64,000 nt of DNA, taken from the NCBI GenBank assembly GCA_949299115.1, contig CASFZH010000001.1:1-64000 (forward strand), in the 5' to 3' direction. The DNA is from an uncultured Helicobacter sp. Lineage in GTDB: Bacteria; Campylobacterota; Campylobacteria; Campylobacterales; Helicobacteraceae. The notes beneath the pieces are model-generated. The model worked only from the letters and a program-made list of their open reading frames with translations, searched no databases and had not been told where the DNA came from. This document shows, one piece after another, positions 35,176 through 45,293 of this stretch; position 1 is the first letter of the stretch, and each line of letters begins with the position of its first letter. Both the position numbers and the translations under genes were made by a program.

Positions 35176-35979
35176 CTACTTTTCGTTATATATATGACCA
35201 AGCCAAAAACACGATATGGCATCTAAATTTTTGAATTTTTTATCTTTAAGATTTCTACATATCTTAGCATAGTATAGAGCTACTCGTATGATGTTATATA
35301 TGATAAAAAATGGTAATGTCGGATTACCATTTACATGCCTTTTGGGCTAGTGCCATTGCTTTTATTTTGCTCTATTATGTCCAAAGTATACGACACGTCT
35401 AAGATTCCACATGATTCCACATTACCACTTTCGCAACTTGTCTGTAATCATGCTATGGTTTATTGTCTCGCGTAACAATGCTGCTATTATTTGTGTGTAT
35501 TGCAAAGAGATTATTTTGCCATACAATCACACTACATAAAATTATTATGCCATTCCATTTCATCATTATATATCACACATTTATCCTTCTTGATATGTTT
35601 CAACATACTTAATAGAAAAATTATACCGTAATTTATAGAATCAAAATGTCCATACACCGTATCTTGCCTATTTATATCACGATGAATACTCTATCATAGA
35701 AATAATCATATAAAATTTGTTGCAAATTAGATTCTGTTGATATGAATTCTATTTTGTATCAAGCATTATTTACCATTATATAATCTATTGTTATTTTGAA
35801 ACCTAGAAAATCTATTGTGCTGCATAGAGATTTTCTGTATACATTTTCGTACATACTTCTATCAATATAACATTATAAAGAATACGTAATAATATGACAT
35901 AATTTTACTTGCAAATATAGTAAAAACCTTATTTGTGCATGTTTTGTGTTGCTATTAATGTTATATTATAAGTTAAAGA
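35176..35979. other. Gene-free region
   Basis: 804 AT-rich bases with no supportable ORF or structure. Confidence 0.35.
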
Positions 35980-36276
35980 TTGTCTGCTCACATAGTAGAT
36001 AAAGTGATAGCAGACTTACCGCCTACCCATGTTAATACCAAACATGTTAATACCAAAATTGGCACAGTAGGGCTTATCTTTAACGCACATAAAAAAGTCT
36101 ATGGCTCACTCATTGGCAGTATTAAAGAAACTCAAAAAATGCTAGATTTTTCTTTGAAACACAAAATCTATCCAAAAACTGAAATCATCGCAGCAAACCA
36201 AATCAATGAAGCCTATGAGAATCTCACCACTGGGTGGGCAAAATTCCGCTATGTGATAGATATAAAAACACTGTAA
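35980..36276 (+). pseudogene. C-terminal remnant of zinc alcohol dehydrogenase
   Basis: 98 codons with no proper start. KIGTVGLIFNAHKKVYGSLI, GSIKETQKMLDFSLKHKIYP, INEAYENL and FRYVIDI match the end of the cinnamyl-alcohol/YahK-type dehydrogenases (GSxxGxxxExxxxLxFxxxH, INxAxxxxxxxxxRYRxVxD). The N-terminal catalytic zinc and most of the NADP domain are gone. A 15-bp tandem duplication (36028-36057) adds HVNTK twice. Confidence 0.75.
36028..36057 (+). repeat. 15-bp tandem duplication in the ADH remnant
   Basis: CATGTTAATACCAAA repeated perfectly twice. In frame, so it duplicates five residues (HVNTK). Confidence 0.85.
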
Positions 36277-36393
36277 CTTTGCCAATTAAGACTAGATTCT
36301 TATCTAAAATCAGATTCTAAAGCTTGGAAGCGAGGCTTTAGACATACAAATGCGATAATGCTAGAAATAAAGAATTGTGTCGTAGCACAGGGA

Positions 36394-36430
36394 TTAAAGA
36401 GGATTGGGGATTACCTCAAATCCTCTTTAA
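36394..36430. repeat. 12-bp inverted repeat
   Basis: TTAAAGAGGATT (36394-36405) and AATCCTCTTTAA (36419-36430), 13-base loop. About 155 bases beyond the stop of the VWA gene. No U-run on either side, so not a typical terminator; transcript-end protection or a protein site is possible. Confidence 0.55.
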
Positions 36431-36584
36431 GGCGTGAATATGTAGTGTTGTTATGTATCCTTTTGGAATCTCCCCTCATTACTCACAAATCCCAACAATC
36501 ACTGCAAGTTTCTACAGAGTTTTTCTGTAAAATATCATTGTGTTTTTGCTCATAACCACAAAGATTTTAAGAAAAGATAGCAAA

Positions 36585-37562
36585 CTATTTTTTATAAGTG
36601 ATACCCAATACTTTCTTTTTGTTCTCGATTTCCTTATGCTTTTGTTTGATGACTTGTAGGGCTGGGATAGGCTTTAGGGCAATCTTTGCAATCTCTTCTT
36701 CTAACTCCTCCATTTTCCCCGCATCTTTTGCTGCCATACCCTTGATAATATCTGTCAAATCATCTATTTGCTCTACCCCAATGGCAATGCCACCCGTTAC
36801 ATTTGCAAGCCATGAGAAAAACTCGGGGTGCTCTAGCCTTGATACTCTTTTACTGAAATCGCCAATATCCACAGGATATAATGATGAGAGGCTTTCATAG
36901 GGGATACTTGGATTACAATACACGGTATTTATAGGGGTATCTTGCTCATAGAGTTTTTTAGCTAGCATAAAATAATCATATCCCCTATCGCATTCATTAG
37001 GTTCATGTGCTCTAGCATCACCAAAAAGCACGATAGAACGTGCATTGATTTCATTCCAATTAAGATTAAGTGCCTCATGGAGTGCATCTTCGAGTGCTTC
37101 GTCTGCATCGCCACCATTGCCATCTGTTGTGGTATCTATAAATTTTTGCAACTTATCAATATTTATGGTAATTTGCTGAGTTTTTGTAACATATATATCA
37201 CCTGAACCGTGGTCAAGATAAAATATTATACCAATCCTCAAATTTGGGATAATCTGAAACATACTACTACATATTTCTTTGAATTTGCGTTTTAAAACAG
37301 AGTGATAGGCAGACATAGAACCCGTCAAATCCCCTATCAATACCAAATCCAAGCCCTTGCGTTTTTGTGCTTCTTGTTTCATTTGTGTTTTGATAGAATC
37401 TTTTTTGAGTATCGTATCAATCTTACCTTTCTTCTTGAGAGATTCTATATCTATGGGCTTTATACTTTTAGAATCTTCTTTTTTTACCACAGAGCCACTG
37501 CCCATTTTTTTGAGAACAGGGAGATTGAGATTTCCCATTGTTTTTGTATCTTTTTTGTCCAT
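36585..37562 (-). CDS. VWA-domain protein of a two-gene VWA/J-domain module
   Basis: 325 residues, soluble. Residues 1-70 are Lys-rich and probably disordered. A von Willebrand A domain follows: LVLIGDLTGSMSAY gives a MIDAS of the DxTxS form (D78, T80, S82), TTTDGNGGDADEALEDAL supplies the conserved Thr and Asp, and IVLFGDARAHEP a further Asp. The C-terminal helix is EELEEEIAKIA. Such intracellular VWA domains act as metal-dependent assembly platforms, often with chaperones or ATPases. The ribosome-binding site AAGGAGC is 5 bases before ATG. It begins 26 bases after the coiled-coil J protein, so both form an operon. No direct homologue with known function is recognised. Confidence 0.7.
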   Translation of the reverse strand: MDKKDTKTMGNLNLPVLKKMGSGSVVKKEDSKSIKPIDIESLKKKGKIDTILKKDSIKTQMKQEAQKRKGLDLVLIGDLTGSMSAYHSVLKRKFKEICSSMFQIIPNLRIGIIFYLDHGSGDIYVTKTQQITINIDKLQKFIDTTTDGNGGDADEALEDALHEALNLNWNEINARSIVLFGDARAHEPNECDRGYDYFMLAKKLYEQDTPINTVYCNPSIPYESLSSLYPVDIGDFSKRVSRLEHPEFFSWLANVTGGIAIGVEQIDDLTDIIKGMAAKDAGKMEELEEEIAKIALKPIPALQVIKQKHKEIENKKKVLGITYKK

Positions 37563-37588
37563 AAAAGCTCCTTTTGCTAAAGTTGTGT

Positions 37589-39115
37589 TTATATGCCTTT
37601 GTTCGCACGATAGGTGCTGTCGTATTCTGCTCTTGCTTGAGTATCTTTGAGAATCTCAAGTATCTCATTAAGCCTCTTCATTATTTCCTCATACTCTTCC
37701 TTTTTATCCTCTGGAGCGATGTCGGGGTGATATTTCTTTGCCATTTTTTTGTGCTGTTTTTTGAGGTCTTTTATATCAAACTTCGTGTAGTCAGTGCTTT
37801 CCTCATATTCCTCCTCGTATAAAAACTCATAATAGTTTTGCCAAGTATCTTGTGAATCCTCTGTGCTAGATTCCTGCCCCGCATTTGCATACTCATTAAA
37901 GAGATTTACCATAGTCTCATAAGCCTTGCAATAGGTCAAGCCCTCCAAAATAGCACGATAACATTCTGCAAAGAGGTGTGATTTGTAGTGTGTATCGGCA
38001 TTTTCTACGCATTGCTCGATATTCTCAAGCCAGATTCCAAAATCAAGTCCGCTTTCGATTTTGGTATTTTCTATATGCTCCCTTACGCCCTCATACATAG
38101 CCCTTAATTCCTCGTTTGCCTCGCTAATCTCATCAATAGGAATGCTAAATCCCTTAAATGTCCCGCTCGCATATTTTTCATCTAGCTCTTTGAATTTATG
38201 CAGGGTATCCTCTAGCGTTTGTATCCCCACACGTATACTCTCTTTGACGACAATCTTTGCCTTTTTGCCATCTTCACTCTCATCAAATTTGATAGTATCA
38301 AATGTCTCACTCATAGCCTCAATATCTGCCATTTTTCTATCATATTCTTTTATCTTTTCATTGAGATTATGTTCAATTTCTGCTCTTTGTTCTTCCCATT
38401 TTTTCTTACTTTCTTCAAAGGCAGAGAGTAGCTCCCGCTCTTTTATGCTAAAGGCATTTTCTTTTTCTGTAACCTCACATAATCGCCTCTCAATATCTGC
38501 CTCTTTGGTTTTGCAAAGAGATTCTCTATCCTCCAAATCTTGCAAGGTATCCTCATAGTGCTTTTTACTTTTTTCTGCCTCTTTTTGTAAGCTTTCGTAT
38601 TTTTCTTTGTTTTCTTGTGCTTCTTTAACTTCTTTATCAGATTTTTCCTCACGTCTTTTTATACGTTCTCTTTCTCTTTGTATATTTTCGCGTTCTTGGT
38701 CTAAATCCCTATCTTTTTTATTAAGCCTTTGTTCTTCTTTTTTAACACTTTCCTTGCGGATATGGATACTCATTTCTTCTTTACGATTTGCTTCTTTTTT
38801 ATCTTTTAGGTCTTCTTCCCATTGGCTTAAGTGTTGTTCTTTTGCTTGGAGTTCAAGTTGTAATTTTTGATTTTCTTCAACCTTTTTTTGAAATTCCCGC
38901 ACTTCCTCATTGAATCTTTGAATTTCATCTTGCAAGGCTTTATGATTCTGATTCAAGGCTTCATGATTCTGATTGCTTTTTTCTAATGTATCCAGTGTCT
39001 GTTTGCTTAGAGCCAATGTCTTAGCCACATTGCGTTCAGTTCTCTTAAGCTTTTTTAATTCTTCTCTTTGTTTGCGTTTTTGTTCGCTCTTGCGTTTTGT
39101 AAAAAAATTAAACAC
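37589..39115 (-). CDS. Long coiled-coil protein with C-terminal J domain
   Basis: 508 residues. Residues about 1-300 are an almost uninterrupted charged coiled coil (for example EREERIKRREEKSDKEV-like runs, KEREL, QRAEIEHNLNEKIKEYDRKM). A middle helical domain follows, about 300-415. Residues about 435-508 are a DnaJ J domain: DIKDLKKQHKKMAKKYHPDI with the HPD signature, then EEIMKRLNEILEILKD and ARAEYDSTY. It should recruit DnaK/Hsp70 to whatever the coiled coil binds. No Gly/Phe or zinc domain, so it is a class C co-chaperone. Start GTG 39115 behind AGGGATTTAG. Same operon as the VWA gene. Base composition seems less AT-rich than the surroundings, suggesting import. Confidence 0.75.
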   Translation of the reverse strand: MFNFFTKRKSEQKRKQREELKKLKRTERNVAKTLALSKQTLDTLEKSNQNHEALNQNHKALQDEIQRFNEEVREFQKKVEENQKLQLELQAKEQHLSQWEEDLKDKKEANRKEEMSIHIRKESVKKEEQRLNKKDRDLDQERENIQRERERIKRREEKSDKEVKEAQENKEKYESLQKEAEKSKKHYEDTLQDLEDRESLCKTKEADIERRLCEVTEKENAFSIKERELLSAFEESKKKWEEQRAEIEHNLNEKIKEYDRKMADIEAMSETFDTIKFDESEDGKKAKIVVKESIRVGIQTLEDTLHKFKELDEKYASGTFKGFSIPIDEISEANEELRAMYEGVREHIENTKIESGLDFGIWLENIEQCVENADTHYKSHLFAECYRAILEGLTYCKAYETMVNLFNEYANAGQESSTEDSQDTWQNYYEFLYEEEYEESTDYTKFDIKDLKKQHKKMAKKYHPDIAPEDKKEEYEEIMKRLNEILEILKDTQARAEYDSTYRANKGI

Positions 39116-39624
39116 CTAAATCCCTTATATACAACATAAAGCGTCCTTACTTCAAAGATAAAACAACACCATAAATTAGAATATTGCCTAAAAACCCTTG
39201 AAATGCTCTAAAGATACTATTTCACTTTGATTTTAAATATGATTAAACATAATTATACGTATTATAAAACTAAAAAAAAAAACATTAATATATTGAAAAT
39301 TCTTGTAAAGGAATCTCTATTATGTAACATTCAAAGATAATAAGAGAAATGAAGATTCTATGTGAATTTGGTATAATGAGTCTCTATTTTGCTTAAATAT
39401 CATAAATAAGTTCTCAATGTTAATTTTGAATGTTAAATTGGAAATATATCTTATGATATTGTTGCAATAATACAATATGCTATACCTGTAAATATTGCAA
39501 TACTGTAAAATTCATTGAAATAATAGAAGCTGTAGCAAGGAATAATGCAACTTAAAGGGTTTCAACACTCTTGTATCTAATATTAGATTCAAAGGTGCTT
39601 TTTATCATTCATGTCATGTGTCTA
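39116..39624. other. Spacer upstream of the VWA/J module
   Basis: 509 bases; it should contain the module's promoter. An A11 run (39272-39282) is T11 on the module's strand, 157 bases upstream of its start. No ORF. Confidence 0.4.
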
Positions 39625-40233
39625 TTAAACAAAATATGTCATAAAATCTTGCAAAAATATCGCCACATTATGCTGCAATACCTGTAAATCCGCAGTATTA
39701 TTAATAACAAAATCACTCTTTGCACGTTTGATTTCTATATCCATTTGAGAATGTATGCGTTTGAGGGCAGAATCAGCATCCAAATTATTACGTTTCATAA
39801 TTCGCTGTAATTGTGTGTCTTGTGGAGCATACACGCAGACAACAAATCTTGCCTTATAATCAAACTTGCTTTCAAAATAAAGTGGTAATTCAATGAAATA
39901 TGGCTTTTTTTTGGTTTCTAAAATACAACATTGCTCAATAATACGCTGATAAATTAATGGATGGAGCAAGGACTCTAGTAATTCTTTTTTTGCCTGATGA
40001 TTGAAAATGATTGAGCCAAGTTTTGAACGATTCACAACGCCATTTTCTATTATTTCTGCACCAAAATTTGCCTTAATAGTCGCAGCATTCTTATTTAATA
40101 TTTCATGCGAAATCGCATCGGCGTCAACAATACAGAATCCTTTTAGGGATAACAGTTTACTTACAGTGCTTTTACCGCAGCCAATTCCACCTGTTATTAT
40201 GTTTGCATATTGCATATCTCTTGCATTTTTCAT
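39625..40233 (-). CDS. coaE: Dephospho-CoA kinase
   Basis: 202 residues (196 if ATG at codon 7, MQYANIITGG, is used). P-loop ITGGIGCGKSTVSKLL, DADAISHEIL (substrate Asp), LLHPLIYQRI, and VVCVYAPQDTQLQRIMKRN (lid Arg). It phosphorylates the 3'-OH of dephospho-CoA in the last step of CoA synthesis. It lies 27 bases after ung on the same strand. Confidence 0.94.
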   Translation of the reverse strand: MKNARDMQYANIITGGIGCGKSTVSKLLSLKGFCIVDADAISHEILNKNAATIKANFGAEIIENGVVNRSKLGSIIFNHQAKKELLESLLHPLIYQRIIEQCCILETKKKPYFIELPLYFESKFDYKARFVVCVYAPQDTQLQRIMKRNNLDADSALKRIHSQMDIEIKRAKSDFVINNTADLQVLQHNVAIFLQDFMTYFV

Positions 40234-40260
40234 TTTATATTCATACCCACTAATACACCA

Positions 40261-40986
40261 TCATTCTAAGCTCCAATCCATAGGTTCTTTATTGAATCGT
40301 ATGAGAGCCTCATTCGCTTTTTTAAATACACCGCTACCGACAAATCCTCTGGCAAGTGGGCTTGGGTGGGATGCAGTAATAATACAATGTTTATCGCTAT
40401 TAATAAGACATGCTTTCTTTTTAGCAAAGTTTCCCCATAATAAAAAGACAATGCCATGTAGCTCATTCGATATTTTTGAAATCACAGCATCACTAAATTG
40501 CTCCCAACCAAAATCTTTATGCGAACTCGCACAATTTTTCTTTACGCTTAAGATAGAATTAAGTAATAATATTCCACGTTTTGCCCATGCTGTTAAATCT
40601 CCATGGCTTGGCATTTTTATACCTAAGCTTTGTTCAATCTCTTTATAAATATTATGCAAACTTGGTGGAATTGGAATCCCTCTTGGAACACTAAAGCTTA
40701 ATCCCATTGCTTGAGGTATTTCTACATTATTGACCATAAAGCTTCCATGATACGGATCTTGCCCTAAGATGACAACTTTAATACTTCGCAATGGTGTAAG
40801 ATTAAAGGCATTAAAAATCAAATGGTTTGGAGGAAAAATGGACTGACCCTGTGTTAAAGCATGTTTGTAATGCTGTATTATTGCCATAAAATACGGTTTT
40901 TCAAATTCATCTTCTAAAAATTGCACCCATTCTTTGTTAAGAGTTTTTGGAGCTGGCACTTTGATGCCCCTGCTAATGTTCGGCAA
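40261..40986 (-). CDS. ung: Uracil-DNA glycosylase
   Basis: 241 residues. Family-1 motifs: water-activating loop VILGQDPYHGS (catalytic Asp), GLLLLNSILSVKKN-type segment with the uracil-binding Asn, LWGNFAKKK, and the minor-groove loop ASHPSPLARGF. It removes uracil from DNA ahead of base-excision repair. The start overlaps the lipoprotein gene's end by 14 bases. Confidence 0.96.
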   Translation of the reverse strand: MPNISRGIKVPAPKTLNKEWVQFLEDEFEKPYFMAIIQHYKHALTQGQSIFPPNHLIFNAFNLTPLRSIKVVILGQDPYHGSFMVNNVEIPQAMGLSFSVPRGIPIPPSLHNIYKEIEQSLGIKMPSHGDLTAWAKRGILLLNSILSVKKNCASSHKDFGWEQFSDAVISKISNELHGIVFLLWGNFAKKKACLINSDKHCIITASHPSPLARGFVGSGVFKKANEALIRFNKEPMDWSLE

Positions 40987-41614
40987 GTGAACTATGATAG
41001 ATATATTGCACTGGTCTTCGAAACTCCATTCTTGTTATCGTATCATTTAACAAAGTGGTTAGAACTCGTAAGTCTGAATAGATACCGCTTTCAACAGTAG
41101 CACTTCCTGCAACATATAAGATTCTTGTCCTCTTATAAATATCATACCAATCAAATGTAACCTTATAAGCATCTCGAATAGTGCGTTTTACATTTTGTTG
41201 CGATGCCTCACTATTGCGTGTGTCTATGCTGCACGAAGGTACGCCATTGATAACATTACACACTCCAGTTGCATTAAATGTATATTGGTAGTTACTTGAT
41301 GGATCGAGTCTTTCTTTTGTTACTTTTACATAGATGACGTTACGCACAAAAGATTGTTCAATCTGTCCTTGTAAATAAATATTATTGAATCCACGTTTTT
41401 TAAATGCCTCGAGAGCTTGTCCAGCATAATATTTTGATGATAAATCCCATGGGTCTGAAATGATAATAGTTGGAGCATTGGTATCAAAATCATAGGTTGG
41501 TAGCACTGTGGAATAGTATTCTGCTTTCATATTGCCATTTGAAGCACAAGCCATAAAGAAGTAAGGCACACATAATAATATAACACTACTCACAAATGAA
41601 AAAAATTTTGTCAT
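40973..41614 (-). CDS. Lipoprotein, DUF4136-like
   Basis: 213 residues. Signal peptide with lipobox YFFMAC (Cys near residue 23). The mature part (PWDLSSKYYAGQALEAFKKR, YVKVTKERLDP, TRILYVAGSATVESG) resembles small periplasmic lipoproteins of the DUF4136 kind. Two further Cys (GVCNV, PSCSI) may form a disulphide. It precedes ung and coaE, with overlap, so probably one transcript. Confidence 0.65.
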   Translation of the reverse strand: MTKFFSFVSSVILLCVPYFFMACASNGNMKAEYYSTVLPTYDFDTNAPTIIISDPWDLSSKYYAGQALEAFKKRGFNNIYLQGQIEQSFVRNVIYVKVTKERLDPSSNYQYTFNATGVCNVINGVPSCSIDTRNSEASQQNVKRTIRDAYKVTFDWYDIYKRTRILYVAGSATVESGIYSDLRVLTTLLNDTITRMEFRRPVQYIYHSSLAEH

Positions 41615-41847
41615 TTACTTTCCTTAAAAAGATACTCGAAACAAAACACTTGCCAATCTACCTAAAGCATTGTTATTTAGATTCTTAAAGCAAAAAAAAT
41701 TCCTCTATAAATTATAACATAAAAATTAAAAATATTATGATTGCCTCCATTTACATTACCTACCCTTCAATAATGAAAACGTAATAAGCCAAACATTATG
41801 ATATAATGTAGTCGTGAATAACTTCTTGTTGTAAAATAAGGAATATT

Positions 41848-43050
41848 ATGGAATCAACACCACAACACAACAATAAACTTGAGAAAAAAGTGCATACACT
41901 CACACATCGCCCATTATTTATGTTTGCCCTCTTTTCTAGTGCCTCCATGACAGTGCTTGGTGGTACTGTTGTGGCGACTTCTATACCTGCTATTGAACAC
42001 CATTTTATATATATCCCACATATCGATGTACTATCAAAATTAATCTTAACGATACCTGCTTTATTTGTGATGATATTTTCACCCATTAGTGGAATCTTAC
42101 TTGATAAATTTGGACGAATAAAATTTCTGATTCCTGCTATGTTTTTATGGAGCATAGGAGGCACGTTGGCAATAGCATGGGACAACATCTATTGGATTCT
42201 ATTTACAAGAGTGATATTTGGCATTGCCACAGCTTTTGTTATGACATCAGCTAGTGCATTAATTGCTGATTATTACACAGGTGAAGATAGACAAATGGCT
42301 TTAGGATTACAAGGTTTTGCAACAGCATGTGGAAGTGCAATATTTATGTGTTTTGGAGGGGTTTTAGCAATGTATGATTGGCACTATTCCTTTTATGTGT
42401 ATTCCGGAGGAATAATTTTGGCTTTTTTGGCTATCTTTACTCTCTTTGAGCCACGTCATATAAAAAAACAGAATCTTTCTACACAAACCAAACAAGCATT
42501 TAGCATCACCCCCTTTTTACCTACGTATTTTTTTGCTTTTATGACAATGGTTGCTTATTATACTTCGCCAACACAAATTCCACATTTTTTGACTCATAAT
42601 CTTGGTGAAAACACTGTGTTTGTGGGCATATCTATTTCGGCTTCAGCTTTAGCCTATGGCTTTGCTTCTCTTTTGTATCCTAAAATCCGCAAATTGTTAA
42701 GTATTAAGGCAATTTATGTTATCGGTTTTATATTGATGAGTGGAGGATTTTTACTCATTTTCTATTTGCATAATATTTTTTCCGTATCATTAGGCTTACT
42801 TTTTGTGGGGAGTGGTGGTGGTATGATTATTGTCAACAATTCATCGTGCATTTTAGCAAAAGTAGCTAAAGAACACATCGCAAAAGCTATGGGAATCTTG
42901 AGTTCGGTATCTTTCTTTGCACAATTTATTTCACCCATTCTCTCACAACCATTTGTCCGATATTACGGTATAGTGAATCTATTTGGTATCGTAGCATGTC
43001 TACTTTTTGCTATGTCTTTATTTGCTCTAGTACAGTCTCGTTATAATTAA
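41848..43050 (+). CDS. MFS transporter
   Basis: 400 residues, 12 predicted membrane helices. MFS motif A in the helix 2-3 loop: SGILLDKFGRIK. TRVIFGIATAFVMTSASALI in helix 4, and a second-half LLYPKIRKLL loop. Length and the short termini fit the Bcr/CflA or sugar-efflux DHA1 group. Substrate unknown; drug or metabolite export is likely. The start ATG is preceded by AAGGAATATT. Confidence 0.85.
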   Translation: MESTPQHNNKLEKKVHTLTHRPLFMFALFSSASMTVLGGTVVATSIPAIEHHFIYIPHIDVLSKLILTIPALFVMIFSPISGILLDKFGRIKFLIPAMFLWSIGGTLAIAWDNIYWILFTRVIFGIATAFVMTSASALIADYYTGEDRQMALGLQGFATACGSAIFMCFGGVLAMYDWHYSFYVYSGGIILAFLAIFTLFEPRHIKKQNLSTQTKQAFSITPFLPTYFFAFMTMVAYYTSPTQIPHFLTHNLGENTVFVGISISASALAYGFASLLYPKIRKLLSIKAIYVIGFILMSGGFLLIFYLHNIFSVSLGLLFVGSGGGMIIVNNSSCILAKVAKEHIAKAMGILSSVSFFAQFISPILSQPFVRYYGIVNLFGIVACLLFAMSLFALVQSRYN

Positions 43051-43134
43051 TACTATGTAAAAACAGTAAAAATATAACTTATTTTTGCTGTTTTTATATT
43101 ACAATTCGGAATATTTTTTAAGAAAGGATTAATT

Positions 43135-43425
43135 ATGAAAAAATTGTGTATATCCGTAATGGCAATAGGGCTAATAAGTAGTGCTGCTTTTTGTGCAGAA
43201 ACACTTGACGATGCTAATAAGGCATATAATGAGCAAAATTATGTAAAAGCTATAGAAATATACAAAACTCTCTGTGAAGCAAAAGAAGCCAAAGCATGTT
43301 CAAGCTTAGGCTATATGTACCGTAATGCAAAAGGGGTAAGCGAAAATGCAACTTTAGCACAAGAATATTATAAAAAAGCATGTGATGCTGGTGATAAAGA
43401 AGCTTGTTCAAATGCAAATTGGTAG
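43135..43425 (+). CDS. Secreted Sel1-repeat (Hcp-type) protein
   Basis: 96 residues. Signal peptide cut at AAFCA-E (about residue 22). One and a half Sel1 repeats: AIEIYKTLCEAKEAKACSSL, GYMYRNAKGVSENATLAQEY, YKKACDAGDKEACSNANW. Cysteines in pairs seven residues apart are typical of Helicobacter cysteine-rich proteins, which are exported and disulphide-bonded. The ribosome-binding site AGAAAGGATTAATT precedes it. Its role (binding or immunogenic scaffold) is not known. Confidence 0.8.
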   Translation: MKKLCISVMAIGLISSAAFCAETLDDANKAYNEQNYVKAIEIYKTLCEAKEAKACSSLGYMYRNAKGVSENATLAQEYYKKACDAGDKEACSNANW

Positions 43426-44651
43426 TTAAAGTAGAATACTATAAAGTCAAAACATACTTATTTGAGCATTGTGTTGACAAGCAATTATCATTACAACGTT
43501 ATCTAATTCTCATTACTGTTGCTATATTTTACATTTGTATGGTCATGATTCTATCACAACCTTTGTGGTACTTCTTTGGTTTTTATCCCATTGCCCATAG
43601 TCTTATGTAATATCATAGCCCCAACCTTACTAATTTCTCTATGTTCTATAAAATTAATTTAAATTTACTCTAATTATTGTCTTTACTATCTGTTGACAAC
43701 CTAAATCCTATCTCTTACATACCACTCACTATCTGCATAGTAGTTTGACATATTTCATTGCTCCACTTCCATTTTCACTACGCACCCTATATTAGTCTTG
43801 TATTATTGCAATATGTTTATGAATCACAGAAATCATTATCTATAAATATTTCAAGATTAATAATATTTTGTGCATTATGTTTGTTGCTATTGCTTATCAT
43901 AATGCTCTATGATATTAAGAATATAAGTCTCTCTTTATATTCAATAATGAAATATTATCTTCTCCTTTTATGACTTTAGATTCTGCAATGAATTCTTTTG
44001 GATTACTAAGATTCCAAGGATTAAATCTAAGGCTTTTATGTTTTTTTACCTCTTCCACTCCAGCATCAATCATTCTTTAATGACTTATTATCGCTAGAGT
44101 ATTGTATAATCTCATTTGTTCCGCTATAAAACTATACACTGCACCACATGTGAACTCCAATATGAAAATTAATGCCATCATGTTTTATTCTAGCTAAGAA
44201 GTAAGCATTCATGTCTGCACTAATTCTTTTTATTAGCTATCACAACAATAGTCATAATTGTTAACTACATATCAGATATTTTGCAAATAGCATACTTTGC
44301 ATAAATATTACATTTTCCTTAATTAATGCAAAATACTGGAATCTCTTTTTCTTAGTTTAACAGAAGTAAATTAGTAGTTTGTGATTATTAAGGTGCATTT
44401 GATTCATAAACATTACTTTGTAAAGCATAGATTCTCTGTTATTCAACCGCAATAATCCAAATAAACAGAGAATCTTACACAAAACTTCAAAACCTTTATA
44501 TTTTGTATTTAAACAAATATAAAGTTATGTTTATTTGTATCAAACATCCGTAGCTATGCAAAATTATCTTATCTTAATATAATCTAACAGAATCGTATGT
44601 ATATTATTTAGAATCCCAAAGTTAAGATTCAAACAACAAGTAGTACAATTT
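43426..44651. other. Gene-poor region with a possible remnant
   Basis: 1.2 kb. On the minus strand 44066-44212 reads MNAYFLARIKHDGINFHIGV, HMWCSV, a stop, then FYSGTNEIIQYSSDNKSLKN, which looks like a broken fragment of an exported protein. A short hydrophobic frame at 43758-43973 lacks a ribosome-binding site. Otherwise AT-rich, with AGATTCT words. Confidence 0.3.
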
Positions 44652-45146
44652 TTAACCTTGTTGTGTTTGTTGCTGCTGTTTTAGCATTTTTATTTCACCA
44701 ACAACATTCAAAATTGCAATTAACGCCAAATGATAACTTAATGGACCAAACCCGGATATAATCCCAACACTTACTGCCCCAGTAATACTTACACGTCTCT
44801 CAGGTTCTCGTGCATGGATATTGCTTAAATGCACTTCAATCACTGGTACACCAGAAGCAACAATGGCATCTGCAAGTGAAATAGATGAATGTGAAAGTCC
44901 TCCGGGATTCATAATGATTCCCTCATAATCTCCACCTACACATTCTTGTAGCTTATCTATAATTTCCCCTTCAAAATTGCTTTGAAAAAACTCTAATTCC
45001 AAATTTTCCCCATTTGGACCTTTTTGTTGTGCAGCAAAGGCTTTCATATTATTGTGAATTTGTTCTAAAGTCATTGTGCCATACAATCTAGGATCCCTAT
45101 GTCCAAGCATATTAAGATTTGGACCTTGAATTACTAAAATTTTCAT
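44652..45146 (-). CDS. aroQ: Type II 3-dehydroquinate dehydratase
   Basis: 164 residues. Dodecameric shikimate-pathway enzyme. IQGPNLNMLGHRDPRLYG holds the catalytic Tyr and Arg, FQSNFEGEIIDKL, MNPGGLSHSS (Asn), VIEVHLSNIHAREPERR (His, Ser, Arg) and GFGPLSYHLAL. It ends in a Gln-rich tail (KQQQQTQQG). Followed in the opposite direction by pepD. Confidence 0.96.
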   Translation of the reverse strand: MKILVIQGPNLNMLGHRDPRLYGTMTLEQIHNNMKAFAAQQKGPNGENLELEFFQSNFEGEIIDKLQECVGGDYEGIIMNPGGLSHSSISLADAIVASGVPVIEVHLSNIHAREPERRVSITGAVSVGIISGFGPLSYHLALIAILNVVGEIKMLKQQQQTQQG

Positions 45147-45293
45147 TTTCCTTCCTCAAAAATTAAAATAGATTTTGGATTTTATCTAAAAAATACGATA
45201 CTTTCAAGAAAAGAAACAAGATTTATTAAAAACGTAAGAATAGTAGATATAATTAAAAATACTTAATTCTACAATTCTAAGGAATATAGAGCA

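Noticed and set aside
37005-38870. Several plus-strand ORFs of 60-165 codons across the VWA/J operon
   Set aside because: They are mirror frames of the Lys/Glu-rich coiled coil, which leaves Ser/Phe/Leu-rich open frames on the other strand.
43758-43973. 71-residue hydrophobic ORF
   Set aside because: No ribosome-binding site, and Leu/Ile/Tyr runs are typical of AT-rich noncoding sequence.
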